Source of the DNA: DATAGZ01 sp036263455
GTDB lineage: Bacteria; Pseudomonadota; Alphaproteobacteria; Dongiales; Dongiaceae
Reading direction: 5' to 3'
Length of the DNA stretch: 64,000 nt
NCBI GenBank assembly: GCA_036263455.1
Contig: DATAGZ010000004.1
Span: forward strand, 1-64,000
Part shown: piece by piece, positions 25,539 to 34,578 of the stretch
Numbering within the stretch: the stretch's first letter is position 1
Layout: every line of letters starts with the position of its first letter
Position numbers and translations under genes: made by a program
Notes under the pieces: generated by a model
Databases searched by the model: none
Told to the model about the DNA's origin: nothing
The model's input: only the letters and a program-made list of their open reading frames with translations

Positions 25539-28500
25539 CTATGAACACCCGCTGGTTGAGCCGCAGGTGTTGCACTTCATGCAGGTGCCGTTGCGCACCA
25601 GCGTGAAATTGCCGCATTCCCCGCACGCATCGCCCTCATAGCCGCGCAGGCGCGCTTCGCGCATCCGTTCGCGGCGTTCGTCTCCTGGCGCCGAGGCGGC
25701 GCCGCTCGCCGCCATGCCCGAGGTGCCGGTCGCCAACCCATAGGCGCTGACCTGGGCGACATCGGCAAGCTCGGCGCTCGCCGTCATCGATTGGGCAGCG
25801 TCCTGCTGTGCCTGGAGCTTGGCGTTCTTGAATACGATCAGGTTCGAGCGCACATAGCCCGTGGAAGTATAGCGGGCCACCGACTCCATCTCCTGGCGGC
25901 CGGGCAGATCGCCCTGGCCGTTGCCCTGGCCGAGCGAATCGGGGTGCAGGTCCGCCGGCGCGACATGGGCGAGGTCGTTCCGGCCGAGATAGGAAATGGC
26001 CAGTTCGCGGAATACGTAATCCAGCAGCGAGGTCGCCATCTTGATCGCGTCGTTTCCTTCGACCATGCCGGCGGGCTCGAAGCGCGTGAAGGTGTAAGCC
26101 TCGACATATTCCTCGAGCGGGACGCCATATTGCAGCCCGATGGAAATAGCGATGGCAAAATTATTCATGAGCGAGCGGAAGGCGGCACCCTCCTTATGCA
26201 TGTCGATGAAAATCTCGCCCAGCGCCCCGTCCTCATACTCGCCGGTACGCAGATAGACCTTGTGGCCGCCGACGATGGCCTTCTGGGTATAGCCCTTGCG
26301 CCGTTCCGGCAGGCGCTTGCGGCCAGACGCCACGACCCTTTCCACGATTCGCTCGACAATCCGTTCGGCGATGATCGGCGCGCGGGCGGCGGGGTTCTGG
26401 TCGGAAAGCGTGTCGGCCTCTTCTTCGTCATCGAAGAGCATGGACATCAAGGGCTGCGAGAGTTTCGAGCCGTCGCGATAAAGCGCATTCGCCTTGAGGC
26501 CGAGCTGCCAGGAGAGCAGGTATGCGCTCTTGCAATCCTCGATACTGGCATGGTTGGGCATGTTGATGGTCTTGGAGATGGCTCCCGAGATAAACGGCTG
26601 AGCGGCCGCCATCATATAGATGTGCGATTCGACCGAGAGGTAGCGCTTGCCCTTCGGACCGCAGGGATTGGCGCAATCGAAGACCGGCAGATGCTCGGGT
26701 TTTAGATGAGGCGCGCCCTCGAGCGTCTGGGTGCCGCAGCAATAGAGGTTCGCGGCCTCGATTTGATCGGCGCTGAAGCCCAGCGCGGTCAGCACGTCGA
26801 AAGATGGATCGGCAAGCTGCTGGGGCGTGAAGCCCAACCCGGCGCAGACCTCGTCGCCGAGCGTATAGCGATTGAATGCAAAGCGAATGTGGAAGGCGCT
26901 GGCGAGCTGCTCCTCGATCCGGGCCAGCACAGCGGCGGGAATGCCGCGATCCCGCAAGGTCTGAGCATTGACGAACGGCGCCTTGGCCAGGCTTCCATAT
27001 CCCACCGCATAGGCGGTGATCTCCGCGATGGCCGCAGGCTCATAGCCGAGGGTAGTCAGCGCCATCGGGACGATCCGATTGATGATCTTGAAGACGCCGC
27101 CGCCAGCGAGCTTCTTGTATTTGACCAGCGCGAAATCGGGTTCGATCCCCGTCGTGTCGCAATCCATGACCAGGCCGATCGTGCCGGTGGGAGCGATGAC
27201 GGTAGTCTGGGCGTTGCGGTAGCCATGCGCCTCGCCGAGCGCGAGCGCATTTTCCCACGCACTTTGCGCAGCCAGCACCAGGGCTTCGTCGGGACAGTGG
27301 GCGGCATCGAGCGCCACCGGAGAGACCGAAAGCGCCTCGTAACCGGAAAGATCGCCCATGGCGGCGCGACGATGGTTACGCATGACCCGCAGCATGGCCG
27401 CGCTGTTGGCGGCATAGCCTGGGAAAGCACCTAGTTCGCCTGCCATCTCCGCCGAGGTGGCATAAGCGACGCCGGTCATATGGGCGGTGATCGCGCCGGT
27501 AAGGGCTCGTCCGGCAATGCTGTCGTAGCCGAGGCCCAGCGACATCAGCAGGCCGCCAAGATTGGCATAGCCTAAGCCCAGGGTACGAAATTCATAGGAG
27601 AGCTGCGCTATTTCCTTGGAGGGGAACTGCGCCATCAGTACGGAAATTTCGAGCGCCACCGTCCACAGCCGCACCGCATGGGCAAAACCCTCATGATCGA
27701 ACGTGCCCTGTGCGGTGCGGAAGCCGAGCAGATTGAGCGAGGCGAGATTGCACGCCGTATCGTCGAGGAACATGTATTCGGAGCAGGGATTGGACGCATT
27801 GATGCGTCCGCTCGTGGGACAGGTATGCCATTCGTTGATCGTGGTGTCGAACTGCACGCCCGGATCCGCCGAGGCCCACGCCGCCGCGCCGATTTTATCG
27901 AACAATTCCCGCGCCTGGAGCGTCTTCATCGGCCGGCCGTCGATGCGGCTGCGCAAATGCCATTCGCCATCCTCCTCGACGGCGCGGATGAAATCGTTGC
28001 TGATGCGCACGGAATTGTTGGAATTCTGGCCCGAAACGGTGAGATAGGCCTCGGAATCCCAGTCGAGATCGTAGGTGCGGAAGTCGATACTGTCCTGTCC
28101 CTGGCGGACCAGATGCAGAACGCGCTGGACGTAATTTTCTGGAACGAAGGCGCGGCGCGCTTGGCGCAATGCATTCTTGAGCCCGGGATTCTTGGCCGGG
28201 TCGGTTTCGTTATCCTGTGCGCGTATCGCGGCCAAGATGGCATCGAGATGGGTTTTGCAGGCCTTGGATCCGGCAACCAGCGCCGCGACTTTCTGCTCCT
28301 CGACCACTTTCCAGTCGATATACTCCTCGATGTCCGGGTGATCGAGATCCACCGTCACCATTTTCGCCGCGCGCCGCGTCGTGCCGCCCGACTTGATCGC
28401 CCCGGCCGCGCGGTCGCCGATCTTCAGGAAGCTCATGAGGCCGGACGATTTTCCGCCACCCGACAATTTCTCGTTATTGCCGCGCAGGCGCGAAAAATTC

Positions 28501-29198
28501 GAGCCGGTGCCCGATCCGTATTTGAATAGGCGCGCCTCGCGCACCCACAGATCCATGATGCCGCCCTCATTGACCAGATCGTCCTCGACCGACTGGATAA
28601 AGCAAGCGTGGGGTTGAGGATGCTCGTAGGCGGATTCCGAGGCGACCAGCTTGCCCGAACGATAATCGACGTAATAATGTCCCTGGGCCGGTCCATCGAT
28701 TCCATAGGCCCAATGCAGGCCAGTATTGAACCATTGCGGGGAATTGGGCGCGCCCATCTGCTGACAGATCATGAAGCGCATCTCATCGTAAAACGCCTCG
28801 GCATCTTCGGCGCTGTCGAAATAGCCGCCCTTCCAGCCCCAATAGGCCCAGGTGCCGGCCAGCCGGTCGAACACCTGGGTCGCCTGCCGTTCGCCGCCAT
28901 ATCGCTGGGCCGCGGGCAGGGCGATCAGCGCCTCGGGGTCGGCCTCCCTGCGCCATAGAAATTCTGGGATTTCCGGCTCCACCACGGCCCGCAGCGCCGC
29001 AGGCACCCCGGCCTTGCGGAAATATTTCTGGGCGAGAATATCCACCGCGACCTGGGACCAGCCCGCCGGCACGGCGATATCCTTCATCGAGAAGACCACG
29101 GACCCGTCCGCGTTGCGGATTTCGCTGTCTGCCTGCCGGAACGCAATGGCAGCGTAGGGCGACTGCCCCGACTGTGTGAAGCGGCGCGCGATCTTCAT
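25539..29198 (-). CDS. nrdJ: Vitamin B12-dependent (class II) ribonucleoside-diphosphate reductase
   Basis: A 1219-residue adenosylcobalamin-dependent reductase that makes dNTP precursors without oxygen or a diferric-tyrosyl radical. The active-site N-P-C-S-E motif (NPCSEYMFLDD), the PTGTIGLVMDCDTTGIEPD loop and the YGSGTGSNFSRLRG segment are present. The C-terminus carries a zinc-type CGECGNFTLVRNGTCMKCNTCG domain ending in GCS, likely the redox-active tail. Length is normal for this large NrdJ type. An AGGGGG ribosome site precedes the ATG. Its promoter overlaps NrdR-like sites. Confidence 0.97.
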   Translation of the reverse strand: MKIARRFTQSGQSPYAAIAFRQADSEIRNADGSVVFSMKDIAVPAGWSQVAVDILAQKYFRKAGVPAALRAVVEPEIPEFLWRREADPEALIALPAAQRYGGERQATQVFDRLAGTWAYWGWKGGYFDSAEDAEAFYDEMRFMICQQMGAPNSPQWFNTGLHWAYGIDGPAQGHYYVDYRSGKLVASESAYEHPQPHACFIQSVEDDLVNEGGIMDLWVREARLFKYGSGTGSNFSRLRGNNEKLSGGGKSSGLMSFLKIGDRAAGAIKSGGTTRRAAKMVTVDLDHPDIEEYIDWKVVEEQKVAALVAGSKACKTHLDAILAAIRAQDNETDPAKNPGLKNALRQARRAFVPENYVQRVLHLVRQGQDSIDFRTYDLDWDSEAYLTVSGQNSNNSVRISNDFIRAVEEDGEWHLRSRIDGRPMKTLQARELFDKIGAAAWASADPGVQFDTTINEWHTCPTSGRINASNPCSEYMFLDDTACNLASLNLLGFRTAQGTFDHEGFAHAVRLWTVALEISVLMAQFPSKEIAQLSYEFRTLGLGYANLGGLLMSLGLGYDSIAGRALTGAITAHMTGVAYATSAEMAGELGAFPGYAANSAAMLRVMRNHRRAAMGDLSGYEALSVSPVALDAAHCPDEALVLAAQSAWENALALGEAHGYRNAQTTVIAPTGTIGLVMDCDTTGIEPDFALVKYKKLAGGGVFKIINRIVPMALTTLGYEPAAIAEITAYAVGYGSLAKAPFVNAQTLRDRGIPAAVLARIEEQLASAFHIRFAFNRYTLGDEVCAGLGFTPQQLADPSFDVLTALGFSADQIEAANLYCCGTQTLEGAPHLKPEHLPVFDCANPCGPKGKRYLSVESHIYMMAAAQPFISGAISKTINMPNHASIEDCKSAYLLSWQLGLKANALYRDGSKLSQPLMSMLFDDEEEADTLSDQNPAARAPIIAERIVERIVERVVASGRKRLPERRKGYTQKAIVGGHKVYLRTGEYEDGALGEIFIDMHKEGAAFRSLMNNFAIAISIGLQYGVPLEEYVEAYTFTRFEPAGMVEGNDAIKMATSLLDYVFRELAISYLGRNDLAHVAPADLHPDSLGQGNGQGDLPGRQEMESVARYTSTGYVRSNLIVFKNAKLQAQQDAAQSMTASAELADVAQVSAYGLATGTSGMAASGAASAPGDERRERMREARLRGYEGDACGECGNFTLVRNGTCMKCNTCGSTSGCS

Positions 29199-29234
29199 AA
29201 AATCCCCCTATATATAGATGTAATCGTCGTTAAG

Positions 29235-29292
29235 ATATCTAGATATTGGGAAGGCAGGAGGCCTGTGTCAACAGAGTTTTTTCAATATCTAG
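29235..29292. promoter_or_regulatory. Two NrdR-box-like sites around the nrdJ promoter
   Basis: The 10-mer CAATATCTAG occurs on the plus strand at 29283–29292 and on the minus strand at 29248–29239. The second copy lies inside the 12-base palindrome ATATCTAGATAT (29235–29246). One copy covers the -10 element; the other is just upstream of the -35. Paired AT-rich boxes in this position resemble the binding sites of NrdR, the ATP-cone repressor of RNR genes. The match to NrdR is from memory of the consensus. Confidence 0.55.
29243..29271 (-). promoter_or_regulatory. Candidate nrdJ promoter
   Basis: Read on the minus strand, TTGACA (29271–29266) is followed after exactly 17 bases by CAATAT (29248–29243). 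This matches a sigma-70 promoter with a perfect -35 element and a fair -10. It lies 45 bases upstream of the nrdJ start. Confidence 0.6.
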
Positions 29293-29430
29293 CTAAAATC
29301 TCCCTTGACACCACAGCTAATTGTGCTCTCCATTGCAATTGGGCGGAAGAGCCGGAATCGACGCCGCGTGCGTGGGTCCGCCTCCTCGTCCCTGGCATTT
29401 GCTAGTTTGCCCGAGAAACGCGGAGGTCCC

Positions 29431-30426
29431 ATGCAGCTTTCCCCGGTTGTGCAGCCTTCTCCGGTTGTCAGTTGCGCGTCCTATAAGAATGGACGCCGGA
29501 TTGCCGAGCTCGACGTCGACAATCCGGAGGAAATGGAGTTGCAGCCGGGACTCGTCATTTGGGTTGGCCTGCGCGAGCCCGACGAGGCGATCTTGCGAAA
29601 GTTGCAGGGGTATTTCAATCTTCACGATCTGGCGATCGAGGATGCGTATCGCGCGCATCAGCGCACCAAGCTCGAGATTTACGATGGCGCCCTGTTTATC
29701 GTGATGAAGACCTGTACTTTTGTCGACGAGCGGGTCCAGTTCGGGGAAACCTCGATCTTCGCCGGCACCGGCTATGTAGTGACCTCGCGGCGCGGCGCGA
29801 GCCAGAGCTATGCGGCGGTGCGCAAGCGCTGCGAATCCCTGCCGAGCGAGCTGCGCCATGGCGAAGACTTCATCCTCTATGCCTTAATCGATTTCGTGGT
29901 CGATTCCTATTTTCCCGTCATCGAGCGGCTCGAAGACCAAGTCGAGGAGGTCGAAGAACATGTGTTTAGCGAGCAATCCGAGCAGCTCGTACTCGAGCGG
30001 GTCTATAACCTGCGTCACGATCTGCTCGAGCTTCGCCATGCGATTGCCCCGATCTTCGAAATCTGCGGCAGGCTCATGCGCTCCGACTTGCCTGTGATCA
30101 ATCCCGATACCTACCATTATTATCGTGACATTCAGGACCATGCCGCCATTCTGCTCGAGCGGGTGGACTCCTTGCGCGAGCTACTCAAATCGGCGCTCGA
30201 ATCCAAGATGTTGCTGGTATCGATGCGTCAGAACGATGCAATGCGCCGCATGACCGCCTGGGCGGCGATCCTGCTGGTCCCCACGATCATCAGCGGCATC
30301 TACGGCATGAACTTCCAGCATATGCCCGAGCTTTCCTGGCCGTATGGATATTATGGAGCGCTTGGGGCGATCGTGACGGCCTGCGGAGGACTCTATTGGC
30401 GGTTCAAGAAAATCGGCTGGCTGTGA
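29431..30426 (+). CDS. corA: Magnesium/cobalt transporter CorA family
   Basis: A 331-residue CorA-type channel for Mg2+ (and Co2+) with a large cytoplasmic funnel and two C-terminal membrane helices. The signature GMN is at residues 292–294 (YGMNFQHMPEL), just after TM1. The long charged stalk helix includes EDQVEEVEEHVFSEQSEQ. The chosen ATG at 29431 has CGGAGG eight bases upstream. An in-frame start at 29305 would place non-homologous sequence in front. It is divergent from nrdJ. Related members can also be ZntB-like exporters. Confidence 0.9.
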   Translation: MQLSPVVQPSPVVSCASYKNGRRIAELDVDNPEEMELQPGLVIWVGLREPDEAILRKLQGYFNLHDLAIEDAYRAHQRTKLEIYDGALFIVMKTCTFVDERVQFGETSIFAGTGYVVTSRRGASQSYAAVRKRCESLPSELRHGEDFILYALIDFVVDSYFPVIERLEDQVEEVEEHVFSEQSEQLVLERVYNLRHDLLELRHAIAPIFEICGRLMRSDLPVINPDTYHYYRDIQDHAAILLERVDSLRELLKSALESKMLLVSMRQNDAMRRMTAWAAILLVPTIISGIYGMNFQHMPELSWPYGYYGALGAIVTACGGLYWRFKKIGWL

Positions 30427-30482
30427 GATGCCGGGCCGGGTCACGCGCGGGATAGCAATCTTTCGTCCCCACGTTTGTTGGC

Positions 30483-30511
30483 TTGAGATTGTCCGTCCTC
30501 GGGTATATTGT
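30483..30511 (+). promoter_or_regulatory. Candidate promoter of the cytochrome oxidase operon
   Basis: TTGAGA (30483–30488), a 17-base spacer and TATTGT (30506–30511) fit a sigma-70 promoter, with five of six and four of six consensus bases. The coxB start codon is 29 bases downstream, with an AGGA ribosome site at 30531. Confidence 0.5.
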
Positions 30512-30540
30512 GCCCCCGGTTCGGATTCGTAGGAATGAAT

Positions 30541-31365
30541 ATGAAAAAGATCTTCTCCTGGCTTGCCATGGCCGGCGCGAGCCTTGCGGCCTTTCCCGCC
30601 TGGGCGGCTGATGGTCCTCAACCGTGGGAAATCGATTTGCAGCCCCCCGCGACATCGATAGCGCGCGAGCTCGTCCGCCTGAATAACGGCCTCAACTGGC
30701 TGATCTTTGCGGTGGCGATTTTGGTCGCCGTCCTGCTGGTTTTTATCATTTTCCGCTTCAATGAGCGGGTCAACAAGACTCCCTCGCAGCGCTCGCATAA
30801 TACGGTTCTCGAAATCGTCTGGACGGCGATCCCCGCGCTTATTCTTCTCTTTGTCGCAATTCCATCCTTCCGGCTGCTCTATAACCAGCTCGACATTCCG
30901 GCGACCGAACTCACCGTCAAGGTCACCGGCCATCAATGGTACTGGTCGTACGAATTCCCCGATGCCAAGTTTGGCTTCGATTCCAATATCGTGCAGGACA
31001 AGGATTTGAAACCCGGGCAGCTCCGCCTGCTCGAAGTGGATAATCCGCTGGTCTTGCCTGTTGGAACCTCCATCAAGGTGCAGATCACCGCCGCAGACGT
31101 GATTCATTCCTGGTCGATGCCGGCCTTCGGCGTGAAGCATGACGCGGTACCGGGCAAGATCAACGTCTCTTGGTTTACCATCGATCACGAAGGCACGTTT
31201 TATGGCCAGTGCCAGCAGCTCTGCGGGACCGGGCACGCCTATATGCCGATCAAGATCGTGGCGGTCTCCAAGGAGAAGTTCCAGCAATGGCTGGGGGATG
31301 CGAAGAAGAAGTTTGCCGCGAATACCGTGCCAGGCGTGACGCGGCTCGCCAATGCCGGGCAGTAG
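30541..31365 (+). CDS. coxB: Cytochrome c oxidase subunit II
   Basis: A 274-residue subunit that takes electrons from cytochrome c through the dinuclear CuA centre. The signal peptide (MKKIFSWLAMAGASLAAFPA) is followed by two membrane helices and a periplasmic cupredoxin domain. CuA ligands C224, C228, H232 and M235 are intact in CQQLCGTGHAYM, and the electron-entry segment GHQWYWSYEFP is normal. The ATG at 30541 has AGGA six bases upstream; an ATG at 30535 is the alternative. It is the first gene of the oxidase operon. Confidence 0.97.
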   Translation: MKKIFSWLAMAGASLAAFPAWAADGPQPWEIDLQPPATSIARELVRLNNGLNWLIFAVAILVAVLLVFIIFRFNERVNKTPSQRSHNTVLEIVWTAIPALILLFVAIPSFRLLYNQLDIPATELTVKVTGHQWYWSYEFPDAKFGFDSNIVQDKDLKPGQLRLLEVDNPLVLPVGTSIKVQITAADVIHSWSMPAFGVKHDAVPGKINVSWFTIDHEGTFYGQCQQLCGTGHAYMPIKIVAVSKEKFQQWLGDAKKKFAANTVPGVTRLANAGQ

Positions 31366-31374
31366 GAGAATATA

Positions 31375-32982
31375 ATGAATATGATGTCTGAGCCCCATGA
31401 CCATGCGCACGCGCAGCCGCGCGGCCTGACGCGCTATCTGTTTTCGACCAACCACAAAGATATCGGCACCATGTATCTGATCTTTGCGGTTTGCGCCGGG
31501 CTGATCGGGCTTGCCTTTTCGATTGTCATTCGCCTGGAATTGCAGCAGCCGGGGATCCAGTATCTGCCGATCCTGGGCAACGGTCAGGCGGATGGCCAAG
31601 TCTGGAACGTCATCACGACCGCCCACGCCCTCGTCATGATCTTTTTTACCGTCATGCCCGCGCTGATCGGCGGGTTCGGCAACTGGTTTGTCCCGCTCAT
31701 GATCGGCGCGCCCGACATGGCATTTCCGCGCATGAACAATATTAGCTTCTGGTTGCTGGTGCCGTCCTTCGCCCTGCTGCTTGGCTCGGCCTTCGTCGAT
31801 CACGGGGCCGGGACAGGCTGGACGCTGTACCCACCTCTTTCGAGCGACGGCCAGCCGGGCAGGGCGGTCGACATGGCGATTTTCTCCATGCATCTCGCCG
31901 GCGCGTCTTCGATCCTGGGGGCGATCAATTTCATCACCACGATTTTCAATATGCGCGCGCCAGGCATGACCCTTCACAAGATGCCGCTCTTCGTCTGGTC
32001 GGTGCTGATTACGGCCTTCCTGCTGCTACTGTCTTTGCCGGTCTTCGGCGGGGCGATCACGATGCTCCTGACTGATCGCAATTTCGGAACGGCTTTTTTC
32101 AAGCCCGACCAAGGCGGTGACCCGCTGCTCTTCCAGCACCTGTTCTGGTTCTTTGGTCATCCCGAAGTCTATATTCTTATCCTGCCGGGCTTCGGGATCA
32201 TCAGCCAGATCGTCTCGACCTTCTCGCGCAAGCCGATTTTCGGCTATCTCGGCATGGCCTATGCCATGGTCGCGATCGGCTTCATCGGTTTCGTCGTGTG
32301 GGGCCATCATATGTTTGTAGTGGGGCTGAATGCGAATACGCGCGCTTATTTCACCGCGGCGACAATGATCATCGCCGTACCCACCGGCATCAAAGTGTTC
32401 AGCTGGCTGGCGACGATGTGGGGCGGCTCTATCGCCTTCCGCACGCCGATGGTCTGGGCGATGGGCTTCATCGTCCTTTTCACGGTGGGCGGTGTGACCG
32501 GCGTAGTGCTGGCCAATGCCAGCGTTGATATCGCCATGCATGACACCTATTACGTGATCGCGCATTTCCATTATGTGCTGAGCATGGGCGCGATTTTCGC
32601 GATTTTCGCCGGTTATTATTATTGGATCGGGAAGATCTCGGGGCGCGCGCATCCGGAATGGGCCGGCAAGCTGCATTTTTGGACGACCTTCCTTGGCGTC
32701 AACCTGACCTTTTTCCCGATGCATTTCCTCGGTCTTGCCGGCATGCCTCGGCGCTATCCCGACTACCCCGATGCTTTTGCACCGTGGAACGAGATCGCGT
32801 CCTACGGCTCCTATATCACGGCGGCGAGCACGGTCTTTTTCGTGATCATGGCGCTCTATACGCTCTTTGCCGGCAAGCGGGTGGGCGCCAGCCCGTGGGG
32901 CGAGGGATCGACCACGCTCGAATGGAGCGTGGCCTCGCCACCGCCCTTCCACACATTCGAAGAACTGCCGGTGATGAAATAG
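31375..32982 (+). CDS. ctaD: Cytochrome c oxidase subunit I
   Basis: A 535-residue catalytic subunit with heme a, heme a3 and CuB, carrying oxygen reduction and proton pumping. The heme and copper ligands are visible in TAHALVMIFF, FFGHPEVYILILPGFG (with the His-Tyr crosslink and D-channel glutamate of A1-type oxidases), the WGHHMF pair and HDTYYVIAHFHYVLSMG. Length and 12-helix pattern are normal for an aa3-type enzyme. It starts 9 bases after coxB. Confidence 0.98.
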   Translation: MNMMSEPHDHAHAQPRGLTRYLFSTNHKDIGTMYLIFAVCAGLIGLAFSIVIRLELQQPGIQYLPILGNGQADGQVWNVITTAHALVMIFFTVMPALIGGFGNWFVPLMIGAPDMAFPRMNNISFWLLVPSFALLLGSAFVDHGAGTGWTLYPPLSSDGQPGRAVDMAIFSMHLAGASSILGAINFITTIFNMRAPGMTLHKMPLFVWSVLITAFLLLLSLPVFGGAITMLLTDRNFGTAFFKPDQGGDPLLFQHLFWFFGHPEVYILILPGFGIISQIVSTFSRKPIFGYLGMAYAMVAIGFIGFVVWGHHMFVVGLNANTRAYFTAATMIIAVPTGIKVFSWLATMWGGSIAFRTPMVWAMGFIVLFTVGGVTGVVLANASVDIAMHDTYYVIAHFHYVLSMGAIFAIFAGYYYWIGKISGRAHPEWAGKLHFWTTFLGVNLTFFPMHFLGLAGMPRRYPDYPDAFAPWNEIASYGSYITAASTVFFVIMALYTLFAGKRVGASPWGEGSTTLEWSVASPPPFHTFEELPVMK

Positions 32983-32993
32983 TGTGATCTGGC

Positions 32994-33902
32994 GTGCGTG
33001 AAGCTTATTCCCCTATGATGGCAGCCGGGGAGGCGGCGGCCGGCGCGAGCGTCGGCGATTTCCTCGCGCTTCTGAAGCCGCGGGTCATGTCCCTGGTGGT
33101 CTTCACGGGTGCTGCCGGCCTGTACCTCGCTCCGTTTCACCCGCACCCACTCCTCTGTGCAGTAGCGATCCTCTGCATCGCGCTCGCGGCGGGAGCGGCA
33201 GGTGCCATCAACATGTGGTATGACAGAGACATCGATGCGGTGATGGCGCGCACCTGCGCCCGCCCCATTCCGCGGGGATCGGTGGCGCCGGAAACAGCGC
33301 TGACCTTTGGGCTGATCGTGGCGCTCTTCTCGGTGACGATCATGGGCCTGGCACTCAACGGGCTCGCGGCTTTCCTGCTCGGCTTCACGATTTTTTTCTA
33401 CGCGGTGATCTATACGATGTGGCTCAAGCGCCGCACGCCGCAAAACATCGTAATCGGCGGATTGGCGGGCGCGTTGCCGCCGCTGATCGGCTGGGAAGCG
33501 GCGACCGGCGAGATAGCCCCCCTGCCGCTTCTCCTCACGCTCTTGATCTTTCTTTGGACGCCACCGCATTTCTGGGCGCTGGCGCTATGGCGGGCCCGGG
33601 ATTACGCCGCGGCCGGGGTGCCGATGATGCCGCTTACTCACGGGGAGGCCTCCACCAAGAGGCAGATCCTGCTTTACACGATAGTTCTGGTGCCGGTGAC
33701 AGTGGCGCCCGGCCTGCTGATCGGCGGATCGCTGCTGTATCTCATCCCGGCATTTACATTGGCGACAATCTTCGTGGCTTTCGCCGTGGCGGTGATCCGC
33801 GAGGACGGCTATCGCTGGGCCAAGAAGATGTTTGGCTATTCCATTCTGCATCTCTTCCTGCTCTTTCTGCTTCTCACCCTGGCCAAGGGCACCGGACTAT
33901 GA
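32994..33902 (+). CDS. ctaB: Protoheme IX farnesyltransferase (heme O synthase)
   Basis: A UbiA-family membrane prenyltransferase, up to 302 residues, that converts heme b to heme o on the way to heme a. The acidic diphosphate-binding motif NMWYDRDIDAVMARTCARP is intact, with the second Asp-rich motif region in the cytoplasmic loop. The frame opens with a GTG at 32994; ATGs at 33015 and 33018 are alternative starts that keep the whole membrane domain. The stop overlaps coxF (ATGA). Confidence 0.96.
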   Translation: MREAYSPMMAAGEAAAGASVGDFLALLKPRVMSLVVFTGAAGLYLAPFHPHPLLCAVAILCIALAAGAAGAINMWYDRDIDAVMARTCARPIPRGSVAPETALTFGLIVALFSVTIMGLALNGLAAFLLGFTIFFYAVIYTMWLKRRTPQNIVIGGLAGALPPLIGWEAATGEIAPLPLLLTLLIFLWTPPHFWALALWRARDYAAAGVPMMPLTHGEASTKRQILLYTIVLVPVTVAPGLLIGGSLLYLIPAFTLATIFVAFAVAVIREDGYRWAKKMFGYSILHLFLLFLLLTLAKGTGL

Positions 33903-34021
33903 ACGAAAACGAGAAGGACAGGCGGCGGCGCCAGCGGAGCTGGGCGTTGTTTGCTGCGCTGATCGGATTCGTGCTGCTCATGTATGCGATCACCATCGTC
34001 CGGGTGAAGGGTGGCGGATGA
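33899..34021 (+). CDS. coxF: CoxF-like small membrane protein of the oxidase operon
   Basis: A 40-residue protein with a charged N-terminus (MNENEKDRRRRQRSW) and one membrane helix (ALFAALIGFVLLMYAITIV). Such small proteins sit between ctaB and ctaG in many alphaproteobacterial oxidase operons. A role in oxidase assembly is suspected from position only. It overlaps ctaB at its start and ctaG at its stop by ATGA, which supports that it is a real gene. Confidence 0.75.
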   Translation: MNENEKDRRRRQRSWALFAALIGFVLLMYAITIVRVKGGG

Positions 34022-34569
34022 ACAATCGGCACAATCTCAAGACCGCGGCCGTACTGGCGGGCATCGTGGCATCCATGATTGGGCTCTCGCTCGCTTCAGT
34101 CCCACTCTATCGACTCTTCTGTCAGGTCACCGGCTATAACGGCACCACGCAGCGGGCGGTTGCGGTTGTGCCCGCGCATCCGGATGCACGGGTCGTCCGG
34201 GTCTTCTTCAGCGCGACGGTCGCCCGCGGCCTCCCCTGGAAATTCTATCCCGAATTGACCAGCGTGGCGGTCCGTGTCGGCGAGCAGAAGATGGTGTCCT
34301 TCATCGCCGAGAATGAGGGCGATGCTCCGGTCACCGGCCAGGCGAGCTATAACGTCTGGCCCGACATTTTCGGCGCTTATTTCACCAAGATCCAATGTTT
34401 CTGCTTCACGCAGCAGACGCTCCAGCCGCATGAAAAAGTGCGCATGCCGGTCGTGTTTTTCCTCGACCCCGCCCTGCTTTCGGATCCTCTCATGAAATCA
34501 TTGAACGAAGTAACCTTAGCCTATACTTTCTTCGCCCAATCCTCCCCCGGGCAGAAACAGACCAATTAG
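34018..34569 (+). CDS. ctaG: Cytochrome c oxidase assembly protein CtaG/Cox11
   Basis: A 183-residue copper chaperone that inserts CuB into subunit I. One N-terminal membrane anchor (residues about 8–30) is followed by a periplasmic immunoglobulin-like domain. The copper-binding C-F-C-F motif is present (KIQCFCFTQQTL), as are SLASVPLYRLFCQVTGYNG near the anchor and VFFLDPALLSD. The ATG at 34018 overlaps the coxF stop. Longer upstream starts lie in ctaB/coxF. Confidence 0.96.
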   Translation: MNNRHNLKTAAVLAGIVASMIGLSLASVPLYRLFCQVTGYNGTTQRAVAVVPAHPDARVVRVFFSATVARGLPWKFYPELTSVAVRVGEQKMVSFIAENEGDAPVTGQASYNVWPDIFGAYFTKIQCFCFTQQTLQPHEKVRMPVVFFLDPALLSDPLMKSLNEVTLAYTFFAQSSPGQKQTN

Positions 34570-34578
34570 GAGCATAAG

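Noticed and set aside
29199..29430. Cobalamin riboswitch upstream of the B12-dependent reductase
   Set aside because: The region has no B12-box-like sequence and the nrdJ leader is too short (about 35–40 bases from the predicted start site).
30181..31977. 598-codon antisense frame over corA, coxB and ctaD
   Set aside because: It spans three well-supported genes and an intergenic promoter, and its composition is that of a GC-driven shadow frame.
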